From positions 1-53,934 of the forward strand of contig NZ_LGHK01000079.1 of assembly GCF_001908235.1 (NCBI RefSeq): 53,934 nucleotides of DNA. Direction: 5' to 3'. Below the pieces are notes generated by a model. That model saw only the letters and a program-made list of their open reading frames with translations, was not told where the DNA came from and searched no databases. The position numbers were made by a program, and so were the translations under genes. The DNA comes from Bradyrhizobium sp. NAS96.2. GTDB taxonomy: Bacteria; Pseudomonadota; Alphaproteobacteria; Rhizobiales; Xanthobacteraceae. Every line of letters begins with the position of its first letter. Position 1 is the first letter of the stretch. Below, piece by piece: positions 16,526-24,969 of this stretch.

Positions 16526-17335
16526 ATGCACAGCCTCCACGTCAACGGTTTCGACATGCCCTATCTCGATATCGGAGAGGGCCCGCCGCTGGTCTGCGTG
16601 CATGGCTCGCTGTGCGATTTTCGGATCTGGTCGGCGGTGCTCGGCCCGCTGACGCGCGACCATCGCGTGATCGCGGTCAGCCTGCGGCATTTCTTTCCGG
16701 CGCATTGGGACGGCGTTGGCGACACCTACTCGATCGCGCAGCATGTCGACGACGTCATCGCCTTCATCGAGGCGTTCGATACCAAACCGGTCGACCTGAT
16801 GGGGCATTCCCGCGGCGGCCACATCTGCTTCCGCGCCGCGCAGCGGCGGCCGGACCTGCTACGCAAGCTGATCCTCGCCGAGCCCGGCGGTGAACTCGAC
16901 GAGAGCCTTGATCCGGATTTCACGCCCGGCCCCTCGCCGCTGGCGGCACGCTTCGCGGCATGTGCGGCGGAAATCGCCAAGGGCGATATCGACGGCGGTT
17001 TGCAGATCTTCATGGACGCGCTCGAGGGACCCGGCGCCTGGAAGCGGATTCCTGCGACCTCCAAGCAGCTGTTGCGCGACAATGCGACCACGCTGATCGG
17101 CCAGACCCGCGACCAGCGGCCGCCCTTCTCGAAGGCCGATGCGGAGGCGATCAAGACGCCGACGCTGTTCATTGGTGGTGCGAACACCAAGGGCGTGCTG
17201 CCGAAGGTGCTGCACGCCCTCGCCGCCAATGTAAGGGGTTCGCGCACCGAGATGATCCCGGGCACCACGCATCCGATGTTCGAGCAGGCCCCGCAGCGCT
17301 ACTGCGAGATCGTGCTGGAGTTTTTGGCAAGCTGA
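16526..17335 (+). CDS. alpha/beta hydrolase
   Basis: A 269-residue alpha/beta-hydrolase-fold enzyme. The oxyanion loop VHGSL, nucleophile elbow GHSRGG (Ser95) and late histidine in PGTTHPMFEQ are visible. The acid is probably in the FIGGANTKG region or nearby. The substrate is not predictable. ATG 16526 is taken; the upstream in-frame ATG at 16451 would add 25 residues that match nothing in the fold. It is divergent from ogt. Confidence 0.88.
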   Translation: MHSLHVNGFDMPYLDIGEGPPLVCVHGSLCDFRIWSAVLGPLTRDHRVIAVSLRHFFPAHWDGVGDTYSIAQHVDDVIAFIEAFDTKPVDLMGHSRGGHICFRAAQRRPDLLRKLILAEPGGELDESLDPDFTPGPSPLAARFAACAAEIAKGDIDGGLQIFMDALEGPGAWKRIPATSKQLLRDNATTLIGQTRDQRPPFSKADAEAIKTPTLFIGGANTKGVLPKVLHALAANVRGSRTEMIPGTTHPMFEQAPQRYCEIVLEFLAS

Positions 17336-17342
17336 GGCGGTG

Positions 17343-17486
17343 CCCCCTCTCCCCTTGTGGGAGAGGGTGGCATGATGGCGCGCAGCGGCATCGTGCCGGG
17401 TGAGGGGTTTCTCTCCGCGGCGACAGACCCCTCACCCGGATCGCATCTGTCGATGCGATCCGACCTCTCCCGCAAGGGGAGAGGTG
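17343..17486. repeat. palindromic repeat family C, copy 2
   Basis: It has CCCCTCTCCCCTTGTGGGAG at the left, then CCTCACCCGGATCGCATC with mirrored GATGCGATCC, ending CGCAAGGGGAGAGG. It lies between convergent genes and could terminate both. Confidence 0.75.
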
Positions 17487-17515
17487 CAGTGAGCGAGCGG
17501 CGCGAGCGGAAGGCC

Positions 17516-17974
17516 TCACACCTTCCACGCACCGACCGGCTGGCGCACGGCGACATTCAGCCGATTCCAGACATTGATCGCCGCGATGCCAAGCACCAGC
17601 GACGCCAGCTGCTGCTCGTCGAAATGCTTCGCTGCCTCGTCCCACACCGCGTCCGTCACCGGGTCCTCGCGGTCGCTGAGCCGGGTCACCGCTTCCGTCA
17701 GCGCCAGCGCGGCCCGTTCGGCGTCGGTGAAATAGGGCGTGTCGCGCCAGGCACCGACCGCAAACAACCGCTCATCGGTCTCGCCGGCGCGCCGGGCGAG
17801 CTTCGGGTGCATGTCGACGCAGACGCTGCAGCCGTTGATCTGGCTGGCGCGCAGATGGACCAGTTCGAGCAGCTTTTCCGGCAGGGCCGGCTTGGTGCTC
17901 TCGCTGAGCGCCTGCAGCGCCTTCATGGCATCGGGAACAACCATCACCGGGTGGTTCATGCGGGCTTTCATCAT
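17516..17974 (-). CDS. AhpD-like carboxymuconolactone decarboxylase family protein
   Basis: A 152-residue AhpD-like protein. The family CxxC-His motif is present as CSVCVDMH near residue 50, preceded by LVHLRASQINGC. Such proteins are thiol peroxidase-like redox enzymes. AGGAGAG lies five bases before the ATG. It is divergent from an ECF sigma-factor gene, the classic neighbourhood of ECF41 sigma factors, whose usual target is a gene of this family. The divergent gap carries matching promoter elements, so I infer it is the target of that sigma factor. Confidence 0.9.
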   Translation of the reverse strand: MMKARMNHPVMVVPDAMKALQALSESTKPALPEKLLELVHLRASQINGCSVCVDMHPKLARRAGETDERLFAVGAWRDTPYFTDAERAALALTEAVTRLSDREDPVTDAVWDEAAKHFDEQQLASLVLGIAAINVWNRLNVAVRQPVGAWKV

Positions 17975-18018
17975 ATTACTCTCCTGATTTGCCTTTTGAC
18001 GCCGCTGTGCCGATCTGC

Positions 18019-18045
18019 TGTCACATCGGCCTAGTTTCGTTCGTC
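18019..18045 (+). promoter_or_regulatory. ECF41-type promoter for the sigma gene
   Basis: TGTCACA (18019-18025), 16 bases, then CGTC (18042-18045). This matches the promoter motif reported for ECF41 sigma factors. It lies about 36 bases before the sigma ATG and would give autoregulation. Confidence 0.7.
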
Positions 18046-18057
18046 ATGGCCATGACG
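18042..18057. repeat. perfect palindrome joining two -10 elements
   Basis: CGTCATGGCCATGACG is a perfect 16-base palindrome. Its ends are the CGTC -10 elements of the two opposed promoters at 18019-18045 and 18054-18080. Confidence 0.9.
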
Positions 18058-18080
18058 GAGCGGACCAAGGGAATGTGACC
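18054..18080 (-). promoter_or_regulatory. ECF41-type promoter for the AhpD-like gene
   Basis: On the minus strand GGTCACA (18074-18080), 16 bases, then CGTC (18054-18057). It is one base off the TGTCACA motif and is the exact mirror of the sigma-gene promoter about 18049.5. Confidence 0.65.
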
Positions 18081-18081
18081 G

Positions 18082-18948
18082 ATGGACGAGAAGAAATTTC
18101 TGGCCGAGCAGTTCGAGGCCAACCGGCCGCGCCTGCGGGCGGTGGCCTACCGCATGCTGGGCTCGACCGCAGAGGTCGACGACGCCGTGCAGGAGGCCTG
18201 GCTGCGGCTTGGCCGCACCGATGCCGCTGCAGTCGACAATCTCGGCGGCTGGCTGACCACGGTGATCGCGCGGATCTGCCTCGACATGCTGCGCTCGCGC
18301 AAATCGCGCCGCGAGGAGCCGATCGGTCCGCACGTGCCGGAGCCGATCGCGGACAATCCGTCCGAGCGCGAGACCGAGATGGCTGACTCCGTCGGCGCGG
18401 CGCTGCTGGTGGTGCTGGAGACGCTGGCGCCGGCCGAGCGGCTGGCGTTCGTATTGCACGACATGTTCGCGGTGCCGTTCGAGGAGATCGCGCCGATCGT
18501 CGGGCGCACACCGGCCGCCGCGCGGCAACTCGCCAGCCGCGCCAGACGCCGCGTGCAGGGCACGCCGCCCGCACCGGATCCCGATCTCAGCCGGCAGCGC
18601 GGCATCGTCGAGGCCTTCCTCGCGGCATCCCGCAACGGCGATTTCGAAGGGTTGCTCGCCGTGCTCGCGCCCGATGTCGTGGTCCGCGCCGATCAGGCGG
18701 CGCAGCGGCTCGGCTCGCTGCCGGTGATCCGCGGCGCCGCAGCGGTTGCCGAGAGCTTCAAGGGACGCGCGCAGGCGGCAAGGCCGGCGCTGGTGGACGG
18801 CGAGATCGGCGTCGCCGTCATCTTCGGTGGCAAGCTGCGGATCGTGCTGCGGGTCACGATTTCAGGCAACAGGATCGCGGCGATCGATGCGACCGCCGAT
18901 GCCGCAGAGATCGAGACCTTCGATGTCGAGGTGCTCGATCACACCTGA
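18082..18948 (+). CDS. ECF sigma factor with C-terminal SnoaL-like domain (SigJ/ECF41-like)
   Basis: A 288-residue sigma-70-family protein. Region 2 is at residues ~12-75 (AYRMLGSTAEVDDAVQEAW), region 4 at ~110-160 (FEEIAPIVGRTPAAARQLASRARRRV), and a fused SnoaL-like domain follows from ~175. This architecture is that of ECF41/SigJ sigma factors, in which the C-terminal domain replaces an anti-sigma factor. The usual C-terminal DGGGK and NPDKL motifs of ECF41 are not well conserved here (ADQAAQRLGS and DATADAAEI occupy the places), so it may be a variant subgroup. The divergent AhpD-like partner and matching promoters support the assignment. Confidence 0.88.
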   Translation: MDEKKFLAEQFEANRPRLRAVAYRMLGSTAEVDDAVQEAWLRLGRTDAAAVDNLGGWLTTVIARICLDMLRSRKSRREEPIGPHVPEPIADNPSERETEMADSVGAALLVVLETLAPAERLAFVLHDMFAVPFEEIAPIVGRTPAAARQLASRARRRVQGTPPAPDPDLSRQRGIVEAFLAASRNGDFEGLLAVLAPDVVVRADQAAQRLGSLPVIRGAAAVAESFKGRAQAARPALVDGEIGVAVIFGGKLRIVLRVTISGNRIAAIDATADAAEIETFDVEVLDHT

Positions 18949-19003
18949 CGCGGCCAGGTCGCGATGCTAGGGTCCTTCCTGCGCTCATGCAGGGAGGACA
19001 ATC

Positions 19004-20260
19004 ATGAAACGATCCGTCAAATTGCTCGCGTCGGCCGGCGTGCTCTCGCTCGCCCTCGCCTCGTCCTCCGCCCTTGCCGCCGCGGATGAAAAGCTGCGCG
19101 CGGCCGCCGAGCAAGCCCAGCCTGCCGTGATCGAGAGCCTGCACGACATGGTGCTGATCGAGTCGGGCTCCAGCGATATCGAGGGCCTGAAGAAGATGGC
19201 CGACTACACCGAAGCGCGGTTGAAGGCGCTCGGCGCCAAGACCGAGCGGCGCAAGACCACGAAGGGCGCCGGCGCCGACATGGTGATCGGCACCTTTGAC
19301 GGCACCGGCAGCAAGAAGCTGATGCTGATCGCGCATATGGACACCGTCTATGAGCACGGCATCCTCGACAGCCAGCCCTACAAGGTCGATGGCAACAGGA
19401 TCTATGGACCCGGCATCGCCGACGACAAAGGCGGCATCGCCGTCATCCTGCATTCCCTGAAAATCCTGAACGACGCGGGCTGGCGCGACTACGCCAAGCT
19501 CACCGTATCGTTCAATCCGGATGAAGAGGTCGGCTCGATCGGCTCCGGCGAGACCATCGCCGAGCTCGCCGATCAGCACGACGTGGTGCTGTCCTGCGAG
19601 CCGACGGTTGCGCCGCCGGTCGCCAAGAACGAGAGCCTGCTGCTCGGCGCCAGCGGCACCGCGACCGGCACGCTGGACGTGAAGGGCAAGGCTTCGCATG
19701 CCGGCGCCGCGCCGCAGCTCGGCCGCAACGCGCTGATCGAGCTCGCGCATCAATTGCTGCAGACCCAGGACGTCGCGAAATCGATTCCGGGCACGCAGCT
19801 GAACTGGACCACCGCAAAGGCCGGCACCGTGCGCAACCAAATCCCCGATCACGCCTCTGCCGGCGCCGACATCCGCCTCACCATTCCGGACGGTGTGCAA
19901 AAGCTGCAGGCTGCGCTCGACGAGAAGGTGAAGGACAGACTGATCCCGGACACCGAAGTGAGCGTGAAGGTCGTCGCAGGCCGCCCGCCCTTCGTCGCTG
20001 ACGATCGCGGCCGCGCGCTCGCCAAGCAGGGACAGGCGATCTATGCCGAGCTCGATCGCACGCTGGATATTGCGGAGATGACCGGCGGCGCCACCGACGC
20101 CGGCTACGCCGCGCGCAGCGGCAAGGCCATCGTGGTCGAGAGCTTCGGCCTCGCCGGCTGGGGCTATCACGCCCGCGACGAATACATCGACACCAACTCG
20201 ATCGTGCCGCGGCTTTATCTGATGACGCGGCTACTGATGGAGTTGGGCAAGGCGAAGTAG
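19004..20260 (+). CDS. secreted M20-family metallopeptidase (carboxypeptidase G2-like)
   Basis: A 418-residue di-zinc peptidase. A Sec signal peptide covers residues 1-26 (cleavage after SALAA). HMDTVYEHG (His111, Asp113), GPGIADDKGG and NPDEEVGS give the metal ligands and catalytic Glu. A dimerisation domain follows (GKASHAGAAPQLGRNA). The family includes glutamate carboxypeptidase, which removes C-terminal Glu from folate and peptides. The periplasmic location is inferred from the signal. GGGAGG precedes the ATG. It probably stands alone. Confidence 0.9.
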   Translation: MKRSVKLLASAGVLSLALASSSALAAADEKLRAAAEQAQPAVIESLHDMVLIESGSSDIEGLKKMADYTEARLKALGAKTERRKTTKGAGADMVIGTFDGTGSKKLMLIAHMDTVYEHGILDSQPYKVDGNRIYGPGIADDKGGIAVILHSLKILNDAGWRDYAKLTVSFNPDEEVGSIGSGETIAELADQHDVVLSCEPTVAPPVAKNESLLLGASGTATGTLDVKGKASHAGAAPQLGRNALIELAHQLLQTQDVAKSIPGTQLNWTTAKAGTVRNQIPDHASAGADIRLTIPDGVQKLQAALDEKVKDRLIPDTEVSVKVVAGRPPFVADDRGRALAKQGQAIYAELDRTLDIAEMTGGATDAGYAARSGKAIVVESFGLAGWGYHARDEYIDTNSIVPRLYLMTRLLMELGKAK

Positions 20261-20580
20261 CGGCGCGAAAGCGCGCAACGGCATCGCGTCGACACAGCAG
20301 CGCCAGGTCTTTCGCGCCGGCACCCGGGCCCCCTCTCCGCGGACCGTGCGGGGAGGCCCGTTGCCAAAATATCGAAAACAACCCCATGCAAAGGAGCCGG
20401 TGGCCGGCGTTAACCAGGCTACTTGACGCTTCGCTGAGCGGTTGTGGCTGGCTGATCGCCGGAACCGATGCGGACGGTGGACCTGTTCAGCTTTCAGAAA
20501 AACGACTACCTATCAATTGCTTAGCTCCATCACGAAATGGAGGCTTGACCGCTCCTACAACCGGCAGTAGCTTCTCTTTC
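20261..20580. other. intergenic region with repeat sequence and a promoter
   Basis: This gap of about 320 bases has no credible gene. 20340-20400 contains AAAATATCGAAAACAACCCC, a short sequence I recognise as recurring in Bradyrhizobium intergenic DNA. TTGACC (20545-20550) with TAGCTT 17 bases later (20568-20573) is a plausible promoter for the GntR gene. Confidence 0.45.
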
Positions 20581-20600
20581 GAATACAGAATTCCGTATTC
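20581..20600. promoter_or_regulatory. candidate GntR operator
   Basis: GAATACAGAATTCCGTATTC is a 20-base dyad with 18 of 20 positions symmetric. It is 17 bases before the GntR gene and sits where transcription from the TTGACC/TAGCTT promoter would start, which suits autoregulation. Confidence 0.6.
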
Positions 20601-20617
20601 CAAATTGGACAGTCGGC

Positions 20618-21292
20618 ATGATCCCGTTGGACCCGCTTCCGAACCTCATCGACCAGGTCTACGGGCGCCTGCTCGAGGCGATCATCGACCGCACGCTGCT
20701 GCCCGGCCAGCGCATCACCCAGAACGAACTTGCGGAAAAGCTCGGCGTCTCGCGCCAGCCGATCTCGCACGCGCTGCATCTGTTGCATCGTCAGGGCCTC
20801 GTCGCGGAAAGCGGCAAGCGCGGCTTCGAGGTGACGCAGCTCGATCCGCAGCGCATCCGCGAGCTCTATGAAGTGCGCGGCGCCATCGACGCGCTGGCGG
20901 CGCGGCTTGCCGCGACGCGCGTGAAACAGGATGCCGCGGCGCGCACGCAGCTCGAATGCGCGCTCGACGCCGGACGCGCGATCGACGACAACGCGCCGCT
21001 GGCGCGCCTGATCGCGCTCGACGTCGACTTCCACAGCGCGATCTACCGGCTCGCCGGCAATTCCGCGATCGAGGAAATGATCGCGCCGCAATGGCCGCAT
21101 ATGCGCCGCTCAATGGCGACCGTACTCGCCGAACTCGATTATCGCGACAGCGCCTGGATCGAGCACGAGACCATAGGTGCGCATATTTTCTCCGGCAATG
21201 CGGATGCTGCCGAAGCTGCAGCGCTCGCGCATGCGCAGACGGCAGGACGGATGACGGAAGAGAAGCTGAGGGCAATCGACGTGGCGGCGTGA
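20618..21292 (+). CDS. GntR-family regulator, FadR/FCD subfamily
   Basis: A 224-residue regulator. The winged helix is at residues ~10-75 (YGRLLEAIIDRTLLPGQRI, LAEKLGVSRQPISHALHLLHRQGLV). The helical FCD ligand domain follows (LYEVRGAIDALAARLAA; DVDFHSAIYRLAGN with Asp and His metal ligands). FCD regulators usually sense small carboxylates and control a neighbouring catabolic set. The downstream PhyH dioxygenase and SAF-domain dehydrogenase are the likely targets. Confidence 0.92.
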   Translation: MIPLDPLPNLIDQVYGRLLEAIIDRTLLPGQRITQNELAEKLGVSRQPISHALHLLHRQGLVAESGKRGFEVTQLDPQRIRELYEVRGAIDALAARLAATRVKQDAAARTQLECALDAGRAIDDNAPLARLIALDVDFHSAIYRLAGNSAIEEMIAPQWPHMRRSMATVLAELDYRDSAWIEHETIGAHIFSGNADAAEAAALAHAQTAGRMTEEKLRAIDVAA

Positions 21293-21298
21293 GCGACG

Positions 21299-21346
21299 GA
21301 GAACCTCGAGATTCCGGGTTCGATGCTGGCGCATCGCCCCGGAATG
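21299..21346. repeat. palindromic repeat family E, short copy
   Basis: GAACCTCGAGATTCCGGGTT followed by CGATGC and CGCCCCGGAATGAC. It is an inverted counterpart of the element at 22188-22287. Confidence 0.7.
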
Positions 21347-21375
21347 ACAACAACAAACAACAGGAGGAAAGCACC

Positions 21376-22176
21376 ATGAAACTGACCCAAGAGCAGGTCG
21401 AATTTTTCCATCGCGAAGGCTGGCTGTTCCTGCCCGAGCTGTTCAGCCAGGAAGAGGTCGACTTCCTCGCGCGCGAAGCCGTCTCGATCTATGACGCCAA
21501 CCGCCCCGAGGTGTGGCGCGAGAAGAGCGGTGCGCCGCGCACCGCATTCGCCGCGCATCTCTATAACGAGGCGTTCGGTATCCTCGGCGCGCATCCGCGC
21601 ATGATCGACCCGATCGAACAGCTGTTCGGTGAGAAGGTCTACATGCACCAGTTCAAGATCAACGCGAAGGCGGCCTTCACCGGCGACGTCTGGCAGTGGC
21701 ACCAGGATTACGGCACCTGGAAGCGCGACGACGGCATGCCGGAGCCGCGCGCGATGAACATCGCGATCTTCCTCGACGAGGTGATGCCGATCAACGGCCC
21801 CTTGATGCTGGTGCCGCAGAGCCAGACCGCGGGCGATTTGAAGGCGTCGCACGATCTCGAAACCACGTCGTACCCGCTGTGGACGCTGGACGAAGAGACG
21901 GTGACCCGGCTCGTCAAGCAAGGCGGCATCGTCGCGCCGACCGGCAAGCCCGGCGGCATGCTGATGTTCCACGGCAACCTGGTGCACGGATCAAGCGGCA
22001 ACATCACGCCCTATCCGCGCAAGATCGTCTATCTGACGCTGAACGCGGTCTCGAACTACATCCGTACCCCGACGCGGCCCGACTACATCGCGCACCGCGA
22101 CTTCACGCCGATTCAGACCGTGGCCGACGACGCGCTGCTGCGCCTCGCCCGTGCGCCGCGGCAAGCGGCGGAGTAG
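21376..22176 (+). CDS. phytanoyl-CoA dioxygenase (PhyH/EctD-like) family protein
   Basis: A 266-residue Fe(II)/2-oxoglutarate-dependent dioxygenase. The facial triad is visible as His109-x-Asp111 in WQWHQDYGTW and His204 in LVHGSSGN, with Arg215 placed to bind 2-oxoglutarate. The pattern resembles EctD, but there are no ectoine genes nearby and the surrounding catabolic genes suggest another substrate. AGGAGG lies nine bases before the ATG at 21376; the longer open frame upstream runs through the GntR gene and is rejected. It is probably co-transcribed with the GntR gene. Confidence 0.88.
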   Translation: MKLTQEQVEFFHREGWLFLPELFSQEEVDFLAREAVSIYDANRPEVWREKSGAPRTAFAAHLYNEAFGILGAHPRMIDPIEQLFGEKVYMHQFKINAKAAFTGDVWQWHQDYGTWKRDDGMPEPRAMNIAIFLDEVMPINGPLMLVPQSQTAGDLKASHDLETTSYPLWTLDEETVTRLVKQGGIVAPTGKPGGMLMFHGNLVHGSSGNITPYPRKIVYLTLNAVSNYIRTPTRPDYIAHRDFTPIQTVADDALLRLARAPRQAAE

Positions 22177-22187
22177 CTTTCGAGCCG

Positions 22188-22287
22188 TCATTCCGGGGCG
22201 ATGCGAAGCATCGAACCCGGAATCTCGAGGTTCCCCGATGCGCAGCTGCGCATCTGTGGTTCGCGCTTCGCGCGCCCCGGAACGACC
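22188..22287. repeat. palindromic repeat family E
   Basis: A 100-base element starting CGTCATTCCGGGGCG, with GCATCGAACCCGGAATCTCG in the middle and CGCGCCCCGGAACGACC at the right. It matches the 21299-21346 copy in inverted orientation and interrupts the PhyH/SAF gene pair. Confidence 0.8.
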
Positions 22288-22307
22288 CTGTTTGATTGGA
22301 AAAATTC

Positions 22308-23615
22308 ATGAACCTGCATCACCTCCTCAAAACCCGCGCCGCCGCCGGCAAGCCGGTGCGCGTCGTCCTGATCGGCGCCGGCAAATTCGGCTCGATGTTC
22401 CTGTCGCAGGTGCCCCACACGCCGGGGCTCGAGGTGCCCGTAATCGTCGATCTCGACCGCGACCGCGCGCGCGAGGCATGCCGCACGGTCGGCTGGGATG
22501 ACGCGCGGATCGGCGCGACCACCTTCACCGATGACGGCGCGCGGGCGATCGCCGGCGGCGCGTTCGATGTCGTGGTGGAAGCGACCGGCAATCCCGCGGT
22601 CGGCATCCGCCATGCCCGCGCGGCGATATCAGCCGGCAAGCATATCGTGATGGTCAATGTCGAGGCCGACGTGCTGGCGGGCCCGCTGCTCGCCGAGGAG
22701 GCGCGCAAGGCCGGCGTGGTCTATTCGCTCGCCTATGGCGATCAGCCGGCGCTGACCGCTGAATTGGTCGATTGGGCGCGCGCCACGGGCTTTCGCGTCG
22801 TCGCCGCCGGCAAGGGCACGAAATACCTGCCGGCCTATCACGATGTGACGCCCGAAGGCGTGTGGCAACATTACGGGCTCACCGCGGGCGAGGCGCAATC
22901 CGCCGGCATGAATCCGCAGATGTTCAACTCCTTCCTCGACGGCACCAAATCCGCGATCGAGATGGCGGCGATCGCCAACGCCTGCACGCTCGACGTGCCG
23001 TCGGAAGGCCTGCTGTTTCCGCCCTGCGGCGTCGACGATTTGCCGCATGTGATGCGGCCGCGCGAGGCGGGCGGCGTGCTGGAGAAATCCGGCATCGTCG
23101 AAGTGGTGTCGTCGCTCGAGCGCGACGGCCGTCCGGTGTTTCGCGATTTGCGCTGGGGCGTCTATGTGGTGCTGGAGGCGCCGAACGATTATGCCGCCGA
23201 TTGCTTCAGGCAATACGGGCTCAAGACCGACGCATCCGGCCGCTATGCGGCGATGTACAAGCCGTATCATCTGATCGGGCTGGAGCTGAACATCTCGGTA
23301 CTGTCAGCGGCGCTGCGCAACGAGCCGACCGGACAGCCGCGCGGCTTCCGCGGCGACGTCGCGGCGGTGGCGAAGCGCAATCTGCGCGCCGGCGAGATGC
23401 TCGACGGCGAAGGCGGCTACACGGTGTGGGGCAAGCTGATGCCAGCCTCCGCCAGCCTCGCCGCCGGTGCGCTGCCGATCGGGCTCGCGCATCGGGTCAA
23501 GCTGAAGAACGACGTCGCCCATGGCGCGGTCGTGCGCTGGAGCGACGTCGAGGTCGACGAAGCGAACGACACGATCAAGACGCGCAAGGCGATGGAGCAG
23601 GCGTTTTCGCGATAG
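22308..23615 (+). CDS. homoserine dehydrogenase-like oxidoreductase with SAF domain
   Basis: A 435-residue NAD(P)-binding protein. The N-terminal Rossmann motif is VVLIGAGKFGSMF (residues 19-31), and the middle holds GNPAVGIRHARAAISAGKH and NVEADVLAGP. The C-terminal ~80 residues form a SAF-type domain (AKRNLRAGEMLDGEGGYTVWG). This architecture corresponds to the predicted homoserine dehydrogenases with SAF domain (COG4091-type), whose substrates are mostly unknown. ATG 22308 fits best. Within the GntR-PhyH cluster it probably oxidises the product of the dioxygenase, which is inference. Confidence 0.82.
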   Translation: MNLHHLLKTRAAAGKPVRVVLIGAGKFGSMFLSQVPHTPGLEVPVIVDLDRDRAREACRTVGWDDARIGATTFTDDGARAIAGGAFDVVVEATGNPAVGIRHARAAISAGKHIVMVNVEADVLAGPLLAEEARKAGVVYSLAYGDQPALTAELVDWARATGFRVVAAGKGTKYLPAYHDVTPEGVWQHYGLTAGEAQSAGMNPQMFNSFLDGTKSAIEMAAIANACTLDVPSEGLLFPPCGVDDLPHVMRPREAGGVLEKSGIVEVVSSLERDGRPVFRDLRWGVYVVLEAPNDYAADCFRQYGLKTDASGRYAAMYKPYHLIGLELNISVLSAALRNEPTGQPRGFRGDVAAVAKRNLRAGEMLDGEGGYTVWGKLMPASASLAAGALPIGLAHRVKLKNDVAHGAVVRWSDVEVDEANDTIKTRKAMEQAFSR

Positions 23616-23644
23616 CGTTTCCTGCCATTCGCTCGCCGAAGGAG

Positions 23645-23861
23645 AATGCTCTTCACCTCTCCCCGCTCTCTTTTGCGGGGAGAGGCGAAGGCCGCCTTTG
23701 GCGGCGGTTCTCAAGAACGCCGAAGCTCAGCTTCGGCTATGTCGCATCGCAGATGCGATCCGGGTGAGGGGCGAGGCACGTTGCTCGACAAGCAGCAAAG
23801 TGCTGGCCGGATGGAGGCCCCTCACCCCAACCCTCTCCCCGCAAGAGCGGGGCGAGGGAGT
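23645..23861. repeat. palindromic repeat family C, copy 3
   Basis: A long composite of the CTCTCCCCGC / GCGGGGAGAG type, with GATGCGATCCGGGTGAGGGG and CCCCTCACCCCAACCCTCTC. It lies between the convergent SAF and PRISE genes. Confidence 0.75.
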
Positions 23862-23883
23862 TGAGAGAGCGCCGCCCAGTCAG

Positions 23884-24969
23884 TCACGGCAGCAACCGGC
23901 TCGCTTTCGCCAGCTTGAACCACTTCCGGAACATCACCTCGGTATCCATCATCTCGGTGAATCCAGCCTGGTTGATCTTCACCGTCGACACGATCGACGG
24001 CGGACCGGATTCAGTCTGTCCGTAGCGCATGCTGTAGTCGGCATACTGGAACGACAGGCCGACGAACTCTTCCAGACCCGGCGCGATCAGATCGTGCTTC
24101 CTGCGCAGCTCGTCCCATAGCGGAATCCATTTCGGATACTCCTGCGCCAGCGACAACGGCACGTGCTTGCCCGGCGCCATCTCGAGTGCGTCTGCGACCG
24201 CCGGCCAGACATTCTCCCAGGTGAAGACGTCGCCATTGGTGACGTTGAAGGCTTCGTTGCGCGCGCTTTTGGCATCGCCCGACCAGGCGATCGCGCGCGC
24301 CAACAGATCGACGTCGACCGCCTGCGCGACGCGCGGCGCGCCGCCGGGATAATCCAGCGGCCGGCCCTGCGCGCGCAGCACCGCCGCATAGACGCCGAGC
24401 GGCGGAATCAAATCCATCGCCCCGCCCATGGCTTCACCGATGATCAGCACCGGACGCAGGATGCTCCAGTGCCAGCTCTTGCCGCGCTGCAACTCGCGCA
24501 GGAAGTTCTCCTGCGCCCAATAGAAGTTCGGCTGCTCGTACATTTCCGAGCGGCCTTCGCGCGCCGGCACCGTGAGCGGCCGGACATGCACGCCATAGGC
24601 CTTGGTGCCCTGCAGCAGCGCGACATGCTTGAGGCCCGGCGCGATCGGTTCGAGCACGCCCATCAAATTGCGCAGCATCCGGTCGTTGGTTTCGATCTGG
24701 CCGGGATCGCGCCAGCCATCGACCAGGCTCGGCGCCTCATAGAGCGCGGCATAGATCCGATGGGTTGCACCGCCGAGCTCGGCCGCAGCGCGGCGGCAAT
24801 CCTCGGCACTGGTCAGGTCGATTCGCACATGCTGCGCGCCGTAGAGATCGCGCGGCCTGCGGCGCGACAGTGCAATCCGCTCGCAATCGTCGGATGCGCC
24901 GAAGTGTCGCAAGGCGGCGTTGCCGACGAGGCCGGTCGCGCCGGCAACCACGACTTTCTTGTTGGCCAT
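23884..24969 (-). CDS. PRISE-type SDR reductase (NAD-dependent epimerase-like)
   Basis: A 361-residue extended short-chain dehydrogenase. GATGLVGNAA (residues 10-19) is the nucleotide loop. The catalytic-region motifs QGTKAYGVH (Lys123) and NFYWAQENFL (Tyr150) are of the PRISE type (progesterone 5-beta-reductase/iridoid synthase), which reduces enones. The reaction is inferred from these two motifs. The long upstream extension to 25335 lacks similarity and overlaps the TRAP gene start. I take ATG 24969. It is convergent with the SAF-domain gene and divergent from the TRAP protein. Confidence 0.85.
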   Translation of the reverse strand: MANKKVVVAGATGLVGNAALRHFGASDDCERIALSRRRPRDLYGAQHVRIDLTSAEDCRRAAAELGGATHRIYAALYEAPSLVDGWRDPGQIETNDRMLRNLMGVLEPIAPGLKHVALLQGTKAYGVHVRPLTVPAREGRSEMYEQPNFYWAQENFLRELQRGKSWHWSILRPVLIIGEAMGGAMDLIPPLGVYAAVLRAQGRPLDYPGGAPRVAQAVDVDLLARAIAWSGDAKSARNEAFNVTNGDVFTWENVWPAVADALEMAPGKHVPLSLAQEYPKWIPLWDELRRKHDLIAPGLEEFVGLSFQYADYSMRYGQTESGPPSIVSTVKINQAGFTEMMDTEVMFRKWFKLAKASRLLP

